A stretch of 64,000 nucleotides of DNA from WTGU01 sp965200925 (lineage in GTDB: Bacteria; Pseudomonadota; Alphaproteobacteria; UBA828), in assembly GCA_965200925.1 (NCBI GenBank), contig OZ241738.1, positions 1,736,001-1,800,000 on the forward strand. Direction: 5' to 3'. Positions 53,531 through 62,318 of this stretch are shown here, one piece after another (the first letter of the stretch is position 1; each line of letters begins with the position of its first letter). The notes below the pieces were generated by a model. That model saw only the letters and a list, made by a program, of their open reading frames with translations, had not been told where the DNA came from and did no database searches. Position numbers and translations under genes: made by a program.

Positions 53531-55324
53531 TCAGAGGCCCGCCGCGAGCGCCGCCTCCAGGGCGATCGCACGCGCATCCGCCTGGAGCCCGACGGAGGCG
53601 AGGCTCGAGACGACCAGTCCGACGGACATGAGATCCGCCGCCGCGGGGCCGCCCTCCCCCAGGGCGAGCAGGGCCAGCAGCGCGGTCTCACCGAGCCGGC
53701 CGTTCCCGGCCGCTGCGCGCAGTACACGCGCCGGCACCGGCGCCGGCCCGCGCGCCTCCCCGCCCGAATCGTCCGCCAGCAGCCGGTCCCATACCGCGGG
53801 CGCCACTTCGTATCCCAGGGAGTCGAGCAGGACGGCCAGCCAGCGCGCCCGCGCCGGCATGCCGGTGCCGTCATCGGCCGTTTCCCGTGCGAGCCGCTCC
53901 TGGAGAGCGGCTCCCGCCTGGCCGTCCCGGCCGCCGCGCAGGAACGTCAGCGGCCAGAGTCGCCGCTCGCCACCGGCCGCTTCCTCGTCGAACGGCGCCC
54001 GCTCGACGAGGAGCCCGTACCAGGCGTCCGCCGCCTCGCGGTCTTCCGCCGCGATCAGCGCCCGCCCGGCGGTGCCGCCGAACCAACCGTATTCCGGCGC
54101 GACCGGGATCGTCTGCACGAGTTCCGCGAGGACGCGCGCCATCGTCCCGTAGGCATCTCCATCCTCGGCAAAGGAGAGCGCGGCAGCGAGAAGCTCGGCC
54201 CGCGTCGTCGGGTTCTCTTCCGACTCGACGGATTGAAGCATCAGCGCGCGAGCCAAGGGGGGCTCCAGCGAATCGAGCAGCCGCAGCGCATCCGCGCGCT
54301 CTTCCGGCGAAAACGCCATTTCCCGGTAGAGCCCGCGAAGCGTTTCAACGGGCAAGGTGCCGACGGCCTCCGCCCGCTCCGCCGCCAGAAGCCGTGTCCG
54401 CGGCGGCGATTCGGGCGCACCGGCGATTGCCGGCAGAAGGTCTGGCGCGGCCGCGGCCACCGTCGCCTCGGGGATGGGGATCTGCGCGAGCCGCAGGGCC
54501 GCGATGCGGAGCGGAGTCGGCGCGTCGAACCCGTCGATGACCGGTTCCGTCAGTCCCGCCATGGCGCGGATCGTGTCGTCGAAGGCCACATCCGGCGGGG
54601 CATCCGATTCATGCAGGAGCTCCAGGCCCAGCGTCGCGGCTTCGAGCCGGCCTGCCTGCGCCTGGCAGAGAACGAGCGCCCGACGCCAATGGGAATCGCG
54701 CGAACGGTTCACCATGTCAGCGACCTGCCGGCAGGCCGCGTCGTAGTCGAGGGCCGCCAGCTGGCGGTCGCTCTCGAGCCGGGCCACGACTTCTTCATCG
54801 CTCCCGACTCCGGGCTGGGCGAGAAGAGCGGCCGCATGATCCCGCGCGCCCATGGCGGCGAGGCGCCCGGCCCGCAACGCGGCGAACGCGCCCGGCTCGC
54901 CCCCGCCGGCGGGCGGGTGCGCCGGCGAGGCGAGGAGCCTCAGCGCCAGCCGGCGCATGGCGAAGGACGGCGGGGCCACCGGCAGGCGGGCCATCAAGAT
55001 CTCGATCCGCGCCGCCCGCGCGCCCGACCATGAATCGACCGGGAACGGCTCCATCCCGGGCAGGGGAACGCCGATCGCGGGCGGCTCCGGCTCGATCGCG
55101 TCGAGCGTTCCCACCACGATCCCGTCGCCCGAGGCCGATTCGGGCACCGCCACGTCTTCGCTCGCTGGAGGAGCGTCGGCCTCGCTTCGCTCTTCCTGCT
55201 GGAGGGGAATCAGCCGCAGCGGTTCGTCGTCTTCCTGTCCCGCCGCTCCGCCCGCGGCAACGGCGAGCAGGAGACCCGCGCAAATCGCCAAGCCGCGGGG
55301 AACGCTACGAATCGAACCGTTCAT
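53531..55324 (-). CDS. Secreted helical-repeat protein of unknown function
   Basis: A 597-residue protein with a signal peptide (basic start, LAICAGLLLAVAAGGAAG), an acidic low-complexity segment at about 30-100, then an all-helical, Ala/Leu-rich body resembling short helix-turn-helix repeats. It contains no catalytic motif I can identify. It sits between xerD and a small membrane gene with which it overlaps by 20 bases, an arrangement familiar next to aroK in Rhodospirillales (recollection). Periplasmic localisation is inferred. Confidence 0.6.
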   Translation of the reverse strand: MNGSIRSVPRGLAICAGLLLAVAAGGAAGQEDDEPLRLIPLQQEERSEADAPPASEDVAVPESASGDGIVVGTLDAIEPEPPAIGVPLPGMEPFPVDSWSGARAARIEILMARLPVAPPSFAMRRLALRLLASPAHPPAGGGEPGAFAALRAGRLAAMGARDHAAALLAQPGVGSDEEVVARLESDRQLAALDYDAACRQVADMVNRSRDSHWRRALVLCQAQAGRLEAATLGLELLHESDAPPDVAFDDTIRAMAGLTEPVIDGFDAPTPLRIAALRLAQIPIPEATVAAAAPDLLPAIAGAPESPPRTRLLAAERAEAVGTLPVETLRGLYREMAFSPEERADALRLLDSLEPPLARALMLQSVESEENPTTRAELLAAALSFAEDGDAYGTMARVLAELVQTIPVAPEYGWFGGTAGRALIAAEDREAADAWYGLLVERAPFDEEAAGGERRLWPLTFLRGGRDGQAGAALQERLARETADDGTGMPARARWLAVLLDSLGYEVAPAVWDRLLADDSGGEARGPAPVPARVLRAAAGNGRLGETALLALLALGEGGPAAADLMSVGLVVSSLASVGLQADARAIALEAALAAGL

Positions 55325-55445
55325 CAGGTAGCACTTTCTCGATCGGCCCGGGCGGCGGCGGAATGTCCCAAGTCAGCAGGAAGGCGAGCCCGCCGCCGAT
55401 AAGGAGCAGGAGTAGAATTGCGATAACGCGCAGATAAATGGGCAT
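55305..55445 (-). CDS. 46-residue single-span membrane protein
   Basis: The minus strand encodes MPIYLRVIAILLLLLIGGGL, then AFLLTWDIPPPPGPIEK and a short tail ending FDS. Residues 5-25 form one membrane segment, followed by a Pro-rich DIPPPPGP and a charged C-terminus. The last 20 bases overlap the start of the 597-residue gene, whose ATG lies within its coding sequence, suggesting coupling. Many Alphaproteobacteria have a similar small protein here (recollection). Confidence 0.65.
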   Translation of the reverse strand: MPIYLRVIAILLLLLIGGGLAFLLTWDIPPPPGPIEKVLPDERFDS

Positions 55446-55490
55446 GTCCTCCCGGTCTCGGAGAGTCGGCGGGTCTTCGCGGCGTGGTTA

Positions 55491-55499
55491 TGCTAGAAT
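55491..55499 (+). promoter_or_regulatory. Possible extended -10 promoter of aroK-aroB
   Basis: TGCTAGAAT gives a TG extension and -10 TAGAAT 90 bases before the aroK ATG, in an unusually AT-rich patch. No good -35 is visible, which an extended -10 does not require. Confidence 0.4.
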
Positions 55500-55588
55500 G
55501 GAAATATGGTGATAAGATTGCAGTTTACTGGCGCGCCCGCGGCGTTTCAACGGTGCGGTGGGCGAATGCGCGGCGCCGTGCCCGAGCG

Positions 55589-56140
55589 ATGACCGTCGAG
55601 GCGGCGCGCCCGCCCGTCGCATGTTCGATCGTCTTCGTGGGGTCGATGGGCGCGGGCAAGAGCACCATCGGCCGCCGACTTGCCGCGCGCCTCGGGATGC
55701 CCTTCGTCGATGCCGACGCCGAGATCGAGCGCGCCGCCGGCTGTTCGATCGAGGACATCTTCGCGATACACGGCGAGCCGGCATTCCGGGACGGAGAGCG
55801 GAAGGTCATCGCCCGGCTGCTGGCCGGATCACCCCACGTTCTGGCGACCGGCGGCGGCGCGTTCATGGATCCGGAAACCAGAGCGGCCATCCGGGCAGCA
55901 GGTATCTCGATATGGTTGCGGGCGGACTTGGACCTCCTCATGGCGCGGGTCTCGCGACGGAACGGCCGCCCCCTGCTCGCGAAGGGCGAGCCACGCGAGG
56001 TGTTGCGCCGGCTGATGGACGAGCGCCATCCGACCTACGCCGAGGCCGACATCGTCGTGGACAGCGTGGACGGGCCGCACGAGCGGACGCTGCAAGCGGT
56101 GCTGCGCGCGCTCGACGCGCATCGTGGCGCGGCGCCATGA
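55589..56140 (+). CDS. aroK: Shikimate kinase
   Basis: A 183-residue P-loop kinase. VGSMGAGKSTIGRRLAARLG near residue 17 is the ATP loop, FVDADAEIERAAG near 39 gives the Asp for shikimate and GEPAFRDGERKVI near 60 the Arg, and GGGAF the third motif. The frame opens further upstream, but MTVEAARPP at 55589 gives the family length. aroB follows with ATGA overlap. Confidence 0.94.
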   Translation: MTVEAARPPVACSIVFVGSMGAGKSTIGRRLAARLGMPFVDADAEIERAAGCSIEDIFAIHGEPAFRDGERKVIARLLAGSPHVLATGGGAFMDPETRAAIRAAGISIWLRADLDLLMARVSRRNGRPLLAKGEPREVLRRLMDERHPTYAEADIVVDSVDGPHERTLQAVLRALDAHRGAAP

Positions 56141-57294
56141 ATGCGCCAGACCCGGAGCCGGGCCGACGAACCGAATCGGTGCGGGTGGCACTGGGCGAGC
56201 GCGGCTACGACGTCCTGGTCGGAAGCGGCCTCCTGCGCGAGGCGGGGCATCACGTCGCCTCCCGGTTGCCCGGGCGGTCGGCGGTGGTCGTCACCGACAG
56301 CACTGTCGCCCCGCTCTATCTCGATGCGGCCATAGGCGCGCTGCGGGAGGCGGGCTTCGATTGTTCGGACCTCGTGGTCGCGCCCGGCGAGGGCAGCAAA
56401 GACTTCGCCACCTTGGGTGCGGTTCTCGAAAACCTCCTCGGCCGCGGAATCGAGCGGACGACGATTCTGGTGGCCCTCGGCGGGGGAGTCGTCGGCGACC
56501 TCGCCGGCTTCGCCGCCAGCGTCCTCCTGCGCGGCGTGCCCTTCGTCCAGATCCCGACCACGCTCCTCGCCCAGGTCGACAGCGCCGTCGGCGGGAAGAC
56601 CGGCGTGAACAGCCGCCACGGCAAGAACCTGATCGGCAGCTTTCACCAGCCCGTCCTCGTGCTGGCCGACGTGGAGACCCTGGAGACCTTGCCGCAGCGC
56701 GAGCTTCTGGCCGGCTACGCCGAGCTCGCGAAATACGGCCTCATCGACGACGCCGCTTTCTTCGACTGGCTCGAGCGGCATGGGCCGGCGCTGGTCGGCG
56801 GCGACCGGGTGCTCCGGCGGGCCGCGGTGGCGTATGCCTGCCGCGCCAAGGCGCGGGTCGTCGCCCAAGACGAGCGCGAAGCCGGAAAGAGAGCGCTGCT
56901 CAATTTCGGCCATACCTTCGCGCACGCCTTCGAAGCCGCCGCGGGCTACGACGGCTCCCTGCTGCACGGCGAGGCAGTGGCGTTCGGCCTCGTGCTGGCC
57001 CATCGCCTCTCCGCGCTGCTCGGTCATTGCGGCACCGGCGACGCGGAGCGCGTCGCCGCGCATTTCCGCACCGTGGGATTGCCCGTTGACGCCGGCACCC
57101 TGCCAAGCCGCCGGCGGCACACGGAGGCGTTGATCGATCTCATGGGGCGGGACAAGAAGGTCCGGGACGGGAAGACGACTTTCGTCCTGACGCGCGGCAT
57201 CGGGCGCGCCTTTCTCGATCAGGACGTGCCCCGGCAGGCCCTCGAAACCGTGCTCGAGCGCGCGTTCAACGCCCCGTCCCGCGCCACCCGCTGA
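56137..57294 (+). CDS. aroB: 3-dehydroquinate synthase
   Basis: A 385-residue NAD- and metal-dependent enzyme of the shikimate pathway. ILVALGGGVVGDLAGFAASV near residue 107, VDSAVGGKTGVNSRHGKNLIG, the zinc ligands in ELAKYGLI and FGHTFAHAFE, and the closing HGEAVAFGLVLAH are present. The start overlaps the aroK stop by 4 bases. Confidence 0.96.
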   Translation: MNAPDPEPGRRTESVRVALGERGYDVLVGSGLLREAGHHVASRLPGRSAVVVTDSTVAPLYLDAAIGALREAGFDCSDLVVAPGEGSKDFATLGAVLENLLGRGIERTTILVALGGGVVGDLAGFAASVLLRGVPFVQIPTTLLAQVDSAVGGKTGVNSRHGKNLIGSFHQPVLVLADVETLETLPQRELLAGYAELAKYGLIDDAAFFDWLERHGPALVGGDRVLRRAAVAYACRAKARVVAQDEREAGKRALLNFGHTFAHAFEAAAGYDGSLLHGEAVAFGLVLAHRLSALLGHCGTGDAERVAAHFRTVGLPVDAGTLPSRRRHTEALIDLMGRDKKVRDGKTTFVLTRGIGRAFLDQDVPRQALETVLERAFNAPSRATR

Positions 57295-57321
57295 CATCCC
57301 ACCACGACTCGCGACACGACC

Positions 57322-58608
57322 ATGACGACGGCGACCGCCATCACCATCGGCGCGATCGGCATCCTGATCGCGCTGTCCGGTTTCTTCTCGGGCTCGGAGA
57401 CCGCGTTGACCGCAGCTTCCCGCCCGCGCATCCACCACCTCGCCCGCGCCGGCGACAGGCGCGCACGGGCGGTCACGCGGCTCACGGAAGACCGCGAGCG
57501 GCTCATCGGCGCGATCCTCCTGGGCAACAACGCCGTCAACATCCTGGCCTCGGCGCTCGCGACCAGCGTGCTGATTTCGCTCGTCGGCGACGCCGGCGTG
57601 GCTTACGCGACCGTCGGCATGACGGTCGTGATCCTGATCTTCGCCGAGGTCCTGCCCAAAACCTACGCGATCCGCGACGCCGACCGCGCGGCGCTCCGCG
57701 TCGCGCCGCTGCTGAGCCCGGTCGTATGGCTTCTCTCGCCCATGGTCGCCGCCGTGCGCCTGATCGTCTCCGCCGCCCTGCGGGCGCTCGGCGCTCCCCG
57801 GCGGTCGCGGGCGGCGGACGCCGCGCAGGAGGAGCTCCGCGGGGCGATCGCGCTGCACGCGCAAGAGGGCGCGGTGGTCAAGCACGAGCGCGACATGCTG
57901 GACAGCATTCTCGACCTCGAGGAGGTCGAGGTGGGCTCGGTCATGAGCCACCGCAAGAACATGGAAATGATCGACGCCGCCGCGCCGCCGGCCGAGATCC
58001 TCGACCGGGCGGTCCGCAGCCCCCATACGCGGCTCCCGGTCTGGCGGAACGGGCCGGACAACATCGTCGGCGTCCTTCACGCCAAGGACCTGCTGCGCGC
58101 GGTGCACGCCAATCTCAATGATCTCGACCGGCTCGACGTGATGGCGATCGTCACGCCGCCGTGGTTCGTGCCGGAGACGACGCCGCTCGGCGAGCAGCTC
58201 CGTGCGTTCCGCGAGCGGCGCGCGCACTGCGCGTTCGTCGTCGACGAATACGGCTCGCTCATGGGCCTCGTGACCCTCGAGGACGTCATCGAGGAAATCG
58301 TGGGCGAGATCGCAGACGAGCACGACGTGGCCTCCGGCGGCGTGGTCGAAAGGCCGGACGGCTCGTTCCTGATCCCCGGGACCGCCGGGATCCGCGATCT
58401 CAACCGGCGCCACGACTGGGATCTGCCCGACGAAGAGGCCACGACCATCGCCGGCCTCGTTCTGAACGAGGCCCAGGAAATCCCGGAGGTCGGCGATATC
58501 TTCACGCTACACGGTTTCACCTTCGAGGTCCGTGCCCGCCAGCGAAACCGGATCACCCAGCTGCGCGTCGTTCCGCGCACCGGCGACGGGCCGGGACGCG
58601 CTCCCTGA
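57322..58608 (+). CDS. CNNM/CorC-HlyC-family membrane protein
   Basis: A 428-residue protein with the DUF21 membrane domain (residues 1-190, four hydrophobic segments, SGFFSGSETALTAASR opening, GNNAVNILAS), a pair of CBS domains (about 205-330, e.g. RLPVWRNGPDNIVGVLHAKD), and a CorC_HlyC domain at the C-terminus (RHDWDLPDEEATTIAGLVL). The family is implicated in magnesium or cobalt handling; the exact ion is unknown. It follows aroB by 27 bases. Confidence 0.92.
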   Translation: MTTATAITIGAIGILIALSGFFSGSETALTAASRPRIHHLARAGDRRARAVTRLTEDRERLIGAILLGNNAVNILASALATSVLISLVGDAGVAYATVGMTVVILIFAEVLPKTYAIRDADRAALRVAPLLSPVVWLLSPMVAAVRLIVSAALRALGAPRRSRAADAAQEELRGAIALHAQEGAVVKHERDMLDSILDLEEVEVGSVMSHRKNMEMIDAAAPPAEILDRAVRSPHTRLPVWRNGPDNIVGVLHAKDLLRAVHANLNDLDRLDVMAIVTPPWFVPETTPLGEQLRAFRERRAHCAFVVDEYGSLMGLVTLEDVIEEIVGEIADEHDVASGGVVERPDGSFLIPGTAGIRDLNRRHDWDLPDEEATTIAGLVLNEAQEIPEVGDIFTLHGFTFEVRARQRNRITQLRVVPRTGDGPGRAP

Positions 58609-58640
58609 GCGGCCGTTCCGGTCTTCGCGTGGGTGGGGCG

Positions 58641-60293
58641 ATGCGCGCGAGAGGCGCGGCGTGCGGGATGATCCCGGCGCTGCTCGTCGCCCTCCTGCTC
58701 GCCGGCTGCGGCGGTGGTGGCGGTGGTGGCGGGGACGGCACGCCGCCAGCGTCCACCGCGACGCCCCGGCCGGCGCCTGCCGCGCCGCCGGCGCAGCCGG
58801 TGCCGACGACGCGCGGGGCATTCGCCGCACCCGGAATCGATCGGATTCCGCTCGACGCGATCCGGGCGACCCAGGCCGAGGTCGCCCGGATGTACGCGAT
58901 CGCGGAGTACGGACCGCCGAACGACCTTCACGCGAACCAGGTGCGCACCGTCGCCTGCCGCTCGTACATCGTGCACGGCGACTGCGACGATCCGCGCGGC
59001 GCCATGCCGTTCATGCTCCACGGGACGGAGGAAGTGGGGGACGCGGCGCAAACCCGGGATCTGCGCCGCCGCATCGGCCCCGCCGTCAAGCTGGTCTCCG
59101 TGTCGATCAAGCCCCTGGGAAACGACATGGTCGGGTTGGAAGGCGCCTCCCTGCCGTTCGCGGTGGTGCAGAGCACCGGCAACGACGGGCGGGAGGCGTT
59201 CCTTCCCCCCGACGAGATGGCCCGGAATTTCGCGAACGTCCGCGCCGCCCTCGCGGCGGACAAGGTGCTGTATGTCGGCGGCTACAGGGCGAACGACGAC
59301 GGCAGCGTCGAGCGCCATCCGGAGTCCACCGGATGCACCGGCGTCGATGAGAGCTGCCTCTACGCGCCCTATGCGTTTCCCATCGGCACGGTTTCCGTCT
59401 CCGGCACGTCCTACAGCGCGCCCAACGTCGCGTCGGCGCTCGCCTCCGTCCTGGCGGTCTTCCCGGAAACGAAAGGCACGGACCTGATCCGGCTGGCGAA
59501 GGCGTGCGCGCGGGCGGCGCCCGGGCTTTCCGGCTTGGGCCGTGCCGACTTCTCCTGCATGACCGAGCTGGACGAGAACGGCGAGTGGCGGGTGGTGGGC
59601 GTGGGCGCGATCGTCGCGCCGGCCGCCATGAATCGCCTGTCGTTCCCCGGAGACGCTCGAGTCGGCGGATCGTTCACCGGGAGCGGCGGGATGCCGGTCG
59701 CACTCGCGACCGTGCGGCCGGGCCTGTTCGCCGCCACCGGTTTTTCCGCCGGCGTCCCGGCCGGCGTGCCCGTCGAAACCGGATTCTTCCCCGTCGTCTC
59801 GGGGGACGACGGCGCCAACGCTTTCGGCGGCGGCTACGCGACGGCGGGCGGATTCTTCGCTGCGGCCGCTTACGGGAAGCGACGCGGATTCTTCGGTCTC
59901 GGCGGCGCGTTCGGCTATGACGGCGCCCATGCCCTGGACGCCGACGTCGGGCACCGGAACGTCTTCCTCCGTCTCTCCCGGCAGTGGTCGGCCGGCCGGC
60001 TCGTGCGCGCCGTCGAGGGGACGGCCCTCGGCCTGACCGCGCGGAAACGCTTCCGTCTCACGCCAACGGTCGAGCTGGAGCTTTCCGCGACCGCCGACCG
60101 TTTCCTCGGCGGCAAGGCCGAGACCGTCTTCGGCCCGGTCTCCATCGCCGGCAGCGGCTGGTACGAGGCCGCGTCCGCCGCCCTGCGCGTCACGCCGGAC
60201 GGCGACGCCGCCCTCTCGTTGGCGGCCGGTGCCGACCGCCGGCACGCTTCCCTGCGCGCGCGATGGTCCCGCAGTTTCGGTCACGCGCCCTGA
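58641..60293 (+). CDS. Subtilase-like lipoprotein with incomplete catalytic site and barrel-like C-terminus
   Basis: A 550-residue protein with a signal peptide and lipobox LLAGC (Cys25), followed by an eight-residue Gly run and Pro/Ala linker. Residues 155-300 look like the second half of an S8 subtilase: VVQSTGNDG (oxyanion Asn) and SVSGTSYSAPNVASALA (the Ser loop). No convincing Asp loop (DTG-type) is present and only a doubtful HGTEEVG replaces the His loop. From about 350 it is beta-rich with an ending RARWSRSFGHAP, like a barrel. I infer a protease-derived surface protein. It is likely inactive as a protease, unless the triad is unusual. Confidence 0.55.
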   Translation: MRARGAACGMIPALLVALLLAGCGGGGGGGGDGTPPASTATPRPAPAAPPAQPVPTTRGAFAAPGIDRIPLDAIRATQAEVARMYAIAEYGPPNDLHANQVRTVACRSYIVHGDCDDPRGAMPFMLHGTEEVGDAAQTRDLRRRIGPAVKLVSVSIKPLGNDMVGLEGASLPFAVVQSTGNDGREAFLPPDEMARNFANVRAALAADKVLYVGGYRANDDGSVERHPESTGCTGVDESCLYAPYAFPIGTVSVSGTSYSAPNVASALASVLAVFPETKGTDLIRLAKACARAAPGLSGLGRADFSCMTELDENGEWRVVGVGAIVAPAAMNRLSFPGDARVGGSFTGSGGMPVALATVRPGLFAATGFSAGVPAGVPVETGFFPVVSGDDGANAFGGGYATAGGFFAAAAYGKRRGFFGLGGAFGYDGAHALDADVGHRNVFLRLSRQWSAGRLVRAVEGTALGLTARKRFRLTPTVELELSATADRFLGGKAETVFGPVSIAGSGWYEAASAALRVTPDGDAALSLAAGADRRHASLRARWSRSFGHAP

Positions 60294-60308
60294 CCGCCGC
60301 ACGACGGG

Positions 60309-60491
60309 CTACTGCCGAACGAAGCCGACATAGACGTAGAGCGCGGCCAGAGCTACGGTGACGCCAACGCCGATGTTGCCGTAGAGAGGGGCGACCTGGA
60401 GCCCCAGGAACATGGCGCCCGAGAACGCCAGAAAGAGGCCGGCGAGGGCAACCAGGTGAGCGAGAATCTTCAGCGCCGTCCTGGTTCTCAT
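60309..60491 (-). CDS. Small two-span membrane protein
   Basis: A 60-residue protein, MRTRTALKILAHLVALAGLF and so on, with hydrophobic segments at about 8-27 and 36-55 and a short loop. It ends with VYVGFVRQ. An extension upstream to 60683 is without coding character. It converges with the subtilase-like gene 15 bases away. No family recognised. Confidence 0.5.
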   Translation of the reverse strand: MRTRTALKILAHLVALAGLFLAFSGAMFLGLQVAPLYGNIGVGVTVALAALYVYVGFVRQ

Positions 60492-60700
60492 CGGCTCGTA
60501 TGCGGTGCCGCCTAGCGCCGCAAGCGTAGCACGTTCCGCGCACGCACCCCGGGCTTCGCCCCGGCCGACGCGCCTCGCTACAGCCCCTCGGATGGGCTCG
60601 TGAGGAACCCGACCAAAGGGCCGGCGCTGGCCGACATCATCCGGCAACTGGGAAACATCGTGCGCCCGAGTGGGCGCTGACAACCGAGGGAGGAACGGAC

Positions 60701-61081
60701 ATGAAGACGAAATCGAAAATGACGCTGCCGGTGTGGAAGCAAGTGCTGCTGGGCCTGGCGTTCGGAGGCGTGATCATCGTCGTGATCATGATCGCGACGT
60801 GCGAGCGCGACGACTCGCCCTCGGAGGCCGCGCAGAGGCTGCCGGCGACCATCGCTGGTGCGAAGGTCGACAACAAGATGATCACGAGGCAATCGGCCTC
60901 TCGCGTCGAGTACTTCGTGAGGCTGGTGAAGGAGCGGGGAGGCGTCTGCCACACCATTCACGGGCTGCAGAGCCGCGTGAAGAATGGCCGGGGCGGCTTC
61001 TTCATGACCTGCGACAACTACGCCAACTCCTACAACATCGACAAGAATGCGAACGGTTTCTGGGTCGTGTCCAGGCATTAG
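60701..61081 (+). CDS. Small exported or membrane-anchored protein (126 residues)
   Basis: A single hydrophobic span at about residues 12-33 (KQVLLGLAFGGVIIVVIMIA) is followed by a basic soluble part. The end, GGFFMTCDNYANSYNIDKNA, resembles that of the next protein (see there). GGAGG lies 8 bases before the ATG. Codon use is less GC-biased than that of housekeeping genes here. The function is unknown. Confidence 0.6.
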   Translation: MKTKSKMTLPVWKQVLLGLAFGGVIIVVIMIATCERDDSPSEAAQRLPATIAGAKVDNKMITRQSASRVEYFVRLVKERGGVCHTIHGLQSRVKNGRGGFFMTCDNYANSYNIDKNANGFWVVSRH

Positions 61082-61092
61082 AGGAGGAAGCG

Positions 61093-61455
61093 ATGAAGAC
61101 CCTGATTCTGGCCACCCTGACGATCGGAGGCATGGCCCTCGCCACGCCTGCCGCCTCGCACATCCTGGAAGAGTGCCAGCCGCACATCTTGCAGTCCGGG
61201 GTCGCGCAGACGATGACGGGGCACGCCGCCTCGGAGATGTCGGCCACCTATGCGCCGGGGAAGCTCCTGGAGTTCGGGCAGGCGTCCGTGAAGACGGTCC
61301 AGCGCTCCGGGTATCCCTGCGACACGCTGACCGTCATGAACTCGGTTCCGTTGTCATGGAAGGGTCGCTATGTCGTGGCCTGCAATAACGACAGCTACAC
61401 CTACGTGGTCGATGGGTTGGGCATAAAGGCCCCGGTGACCAAGCACACCAACTGA
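61093..61455 (+). CDS. Small secreted protein (120 residues)
   Basis: A signal peptide (MKTLILATLTIGGMALATPA) is followed by a Cys-containing mature part. VVACNNDSYTYVVDGLG near residue 95 shares a C-x-N...Y-x-[IV]-D outline with the preceding protein, suggesting related folds. Mature Cys residues could form disulfides, consistent with periplasmic or secreted location. It starts 11 bases after the previous stop. Confidence 0.6.
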   Translation: MKTLILATLTIGGMALATPAASHILEECQPHILQSGVAQTMTGHAASEMSATYAPGKLLEFGQASVKTVQRSGYPCDTLTVMNSVPLSWKGRYVVACNNDSYTYVVDGLGIKAPVTKHTN

Positions 61456-61496
61456 CCGCCCTGGATGGTCCAGGCGGAAACCAAGGAGAGATCAAC

Positions 61497-61757
61497 ATGA
61501 GGTACTTCACCCTTACCCTGCTGGCAGGCGCCCTGCTTGCCACGGCGGCTTACACGTCCGGCACGGACGTCGTGAGCCGCTACGCGCCCACCGTGGACCC
61601 CGCCAAGATCGACTCGGCCCAGTACGACGCCGATCTGCAGGTCTGCCGGACGCTCGCGGCGACGGGTACCAAGCCAGCCAGCTGCGCCGGATCGTCTACA
61701 CGGGCCTGGTGGGCGCGCTCGCCGGAGGGGAGGCCGGGCAAGGAGCCGGCGTCATGA
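61497..61757 (+). pseudogene. Glycine-zipper lipoprotein, truncated and frameshifted
   Basis: The frame opens like glycine-zipper lipoproteins (signal peptide, then VDPAKIDSAQYDADLQVCRT), but the lipobox Cys has become Tyr (ATAAYTSG). After about residue 55 it leaves the family pattern. Another frame continues it: GYQASQLRRIVYTGLVGALA then GGEAGQGAG. A frameshift near 61665 would explain this. The glycine-zipper membrane segment is also shortened. It ends at the start of the macro-domain gene, which sits in the second frame. Confidence 0.6.
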
Positions 61758-62293
61758 CGCGAGGCTTGGCCATGCGCGCGCGAATCGAGGCCTTCGAAGG
61801 CAACATCACCACGCTGGCGGTGGATGCCGTCGTCAACGCGGCGAACAGAGCGCTGCTCGGCGGCGGCGGGGTGGACGGCGCCATCCACCGCGCCGCGGGG
61901 CCCGGGCTTCTCGAGGAATGCCGCAGCCTGGGCGGCTGCGAGACCGGCGACGCGAAGATCACCGGCGGCCACCGCCTGCCGGCCGGATACGTGATCCACA
62001 CCGTCGGCCCGGTCTGGCAGGGCGGCGGGCAAAACGAAGCGCGCCTGCTGGCGCGTTGCTACCGCCGCTGCTTCGCCATCGCCGATGAAAAGGGCTTGGC
62101 CTCCATCGCCTTCCCCGCCATCAGCACGGGCGTCTACGGCTACCCGCTCGACCAAGCCACCCGCATCGCCGTCGCGGAGACCAGGGATTACCTGGAGCAC
62201 GGCGGCGGGCTGGAGCGGATCGTCTTCGCCTGCTTCGACGCCAGAACCAAGGCGGTGTACACCACCGTGATCGACGAGGTATTTCCGGGTTGA
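61754..62293 (+). CDS. Macro domain protein (O-acetyl-ADP-ribose deacetylase-like)
   Basis: A 179-residue protein with the macro fold: RIEAFEGNITTLAVDAVVNA, NAANRALLGGGGVDGAIHRA (ADP-ribose loop), CETGDAKITGGHRLPAGYVI, and AFPAISTGVYGYPLDQAT (phosphate loop). The N-x-G-GGVDGAIH residues are those of MacroD/YmdB-type hydrolases. AAGGAG lies 8 bases before the ATG at 61754; the ATG at 61772 is a second option. The same frame continues upstream into the decayed glycine-zipper gene. Confidence 0.9.
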   Translation: MTRGLAMRARIEAFEGNITTLAVDAVVNAANRALLGGGGVDGAIHRAAGPGLLEECRSLGGCETGDAKITGGHRLPAGYVIHTVGPVWQGGGQNEARLLARCYRRCFAIADEKGLASIAFPAISTGVYGYPLDQATRIAVAETRDYLEHGGGLERIVFACFDARTKAVYTTVIDEVFPG

Positions 62294-62318
62294 ACTGGAT
62301 GATCGAGGCCAAATTGGA

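Noticed and set aside
60580..60680. A short plus-strand frame ending ALADIIRQLGNIVRPSGR
   Set aside because: It looks protein-like but has only a GTG start, no clear ribosome binding site and about 26 codons; it may be the end of a lost gene.
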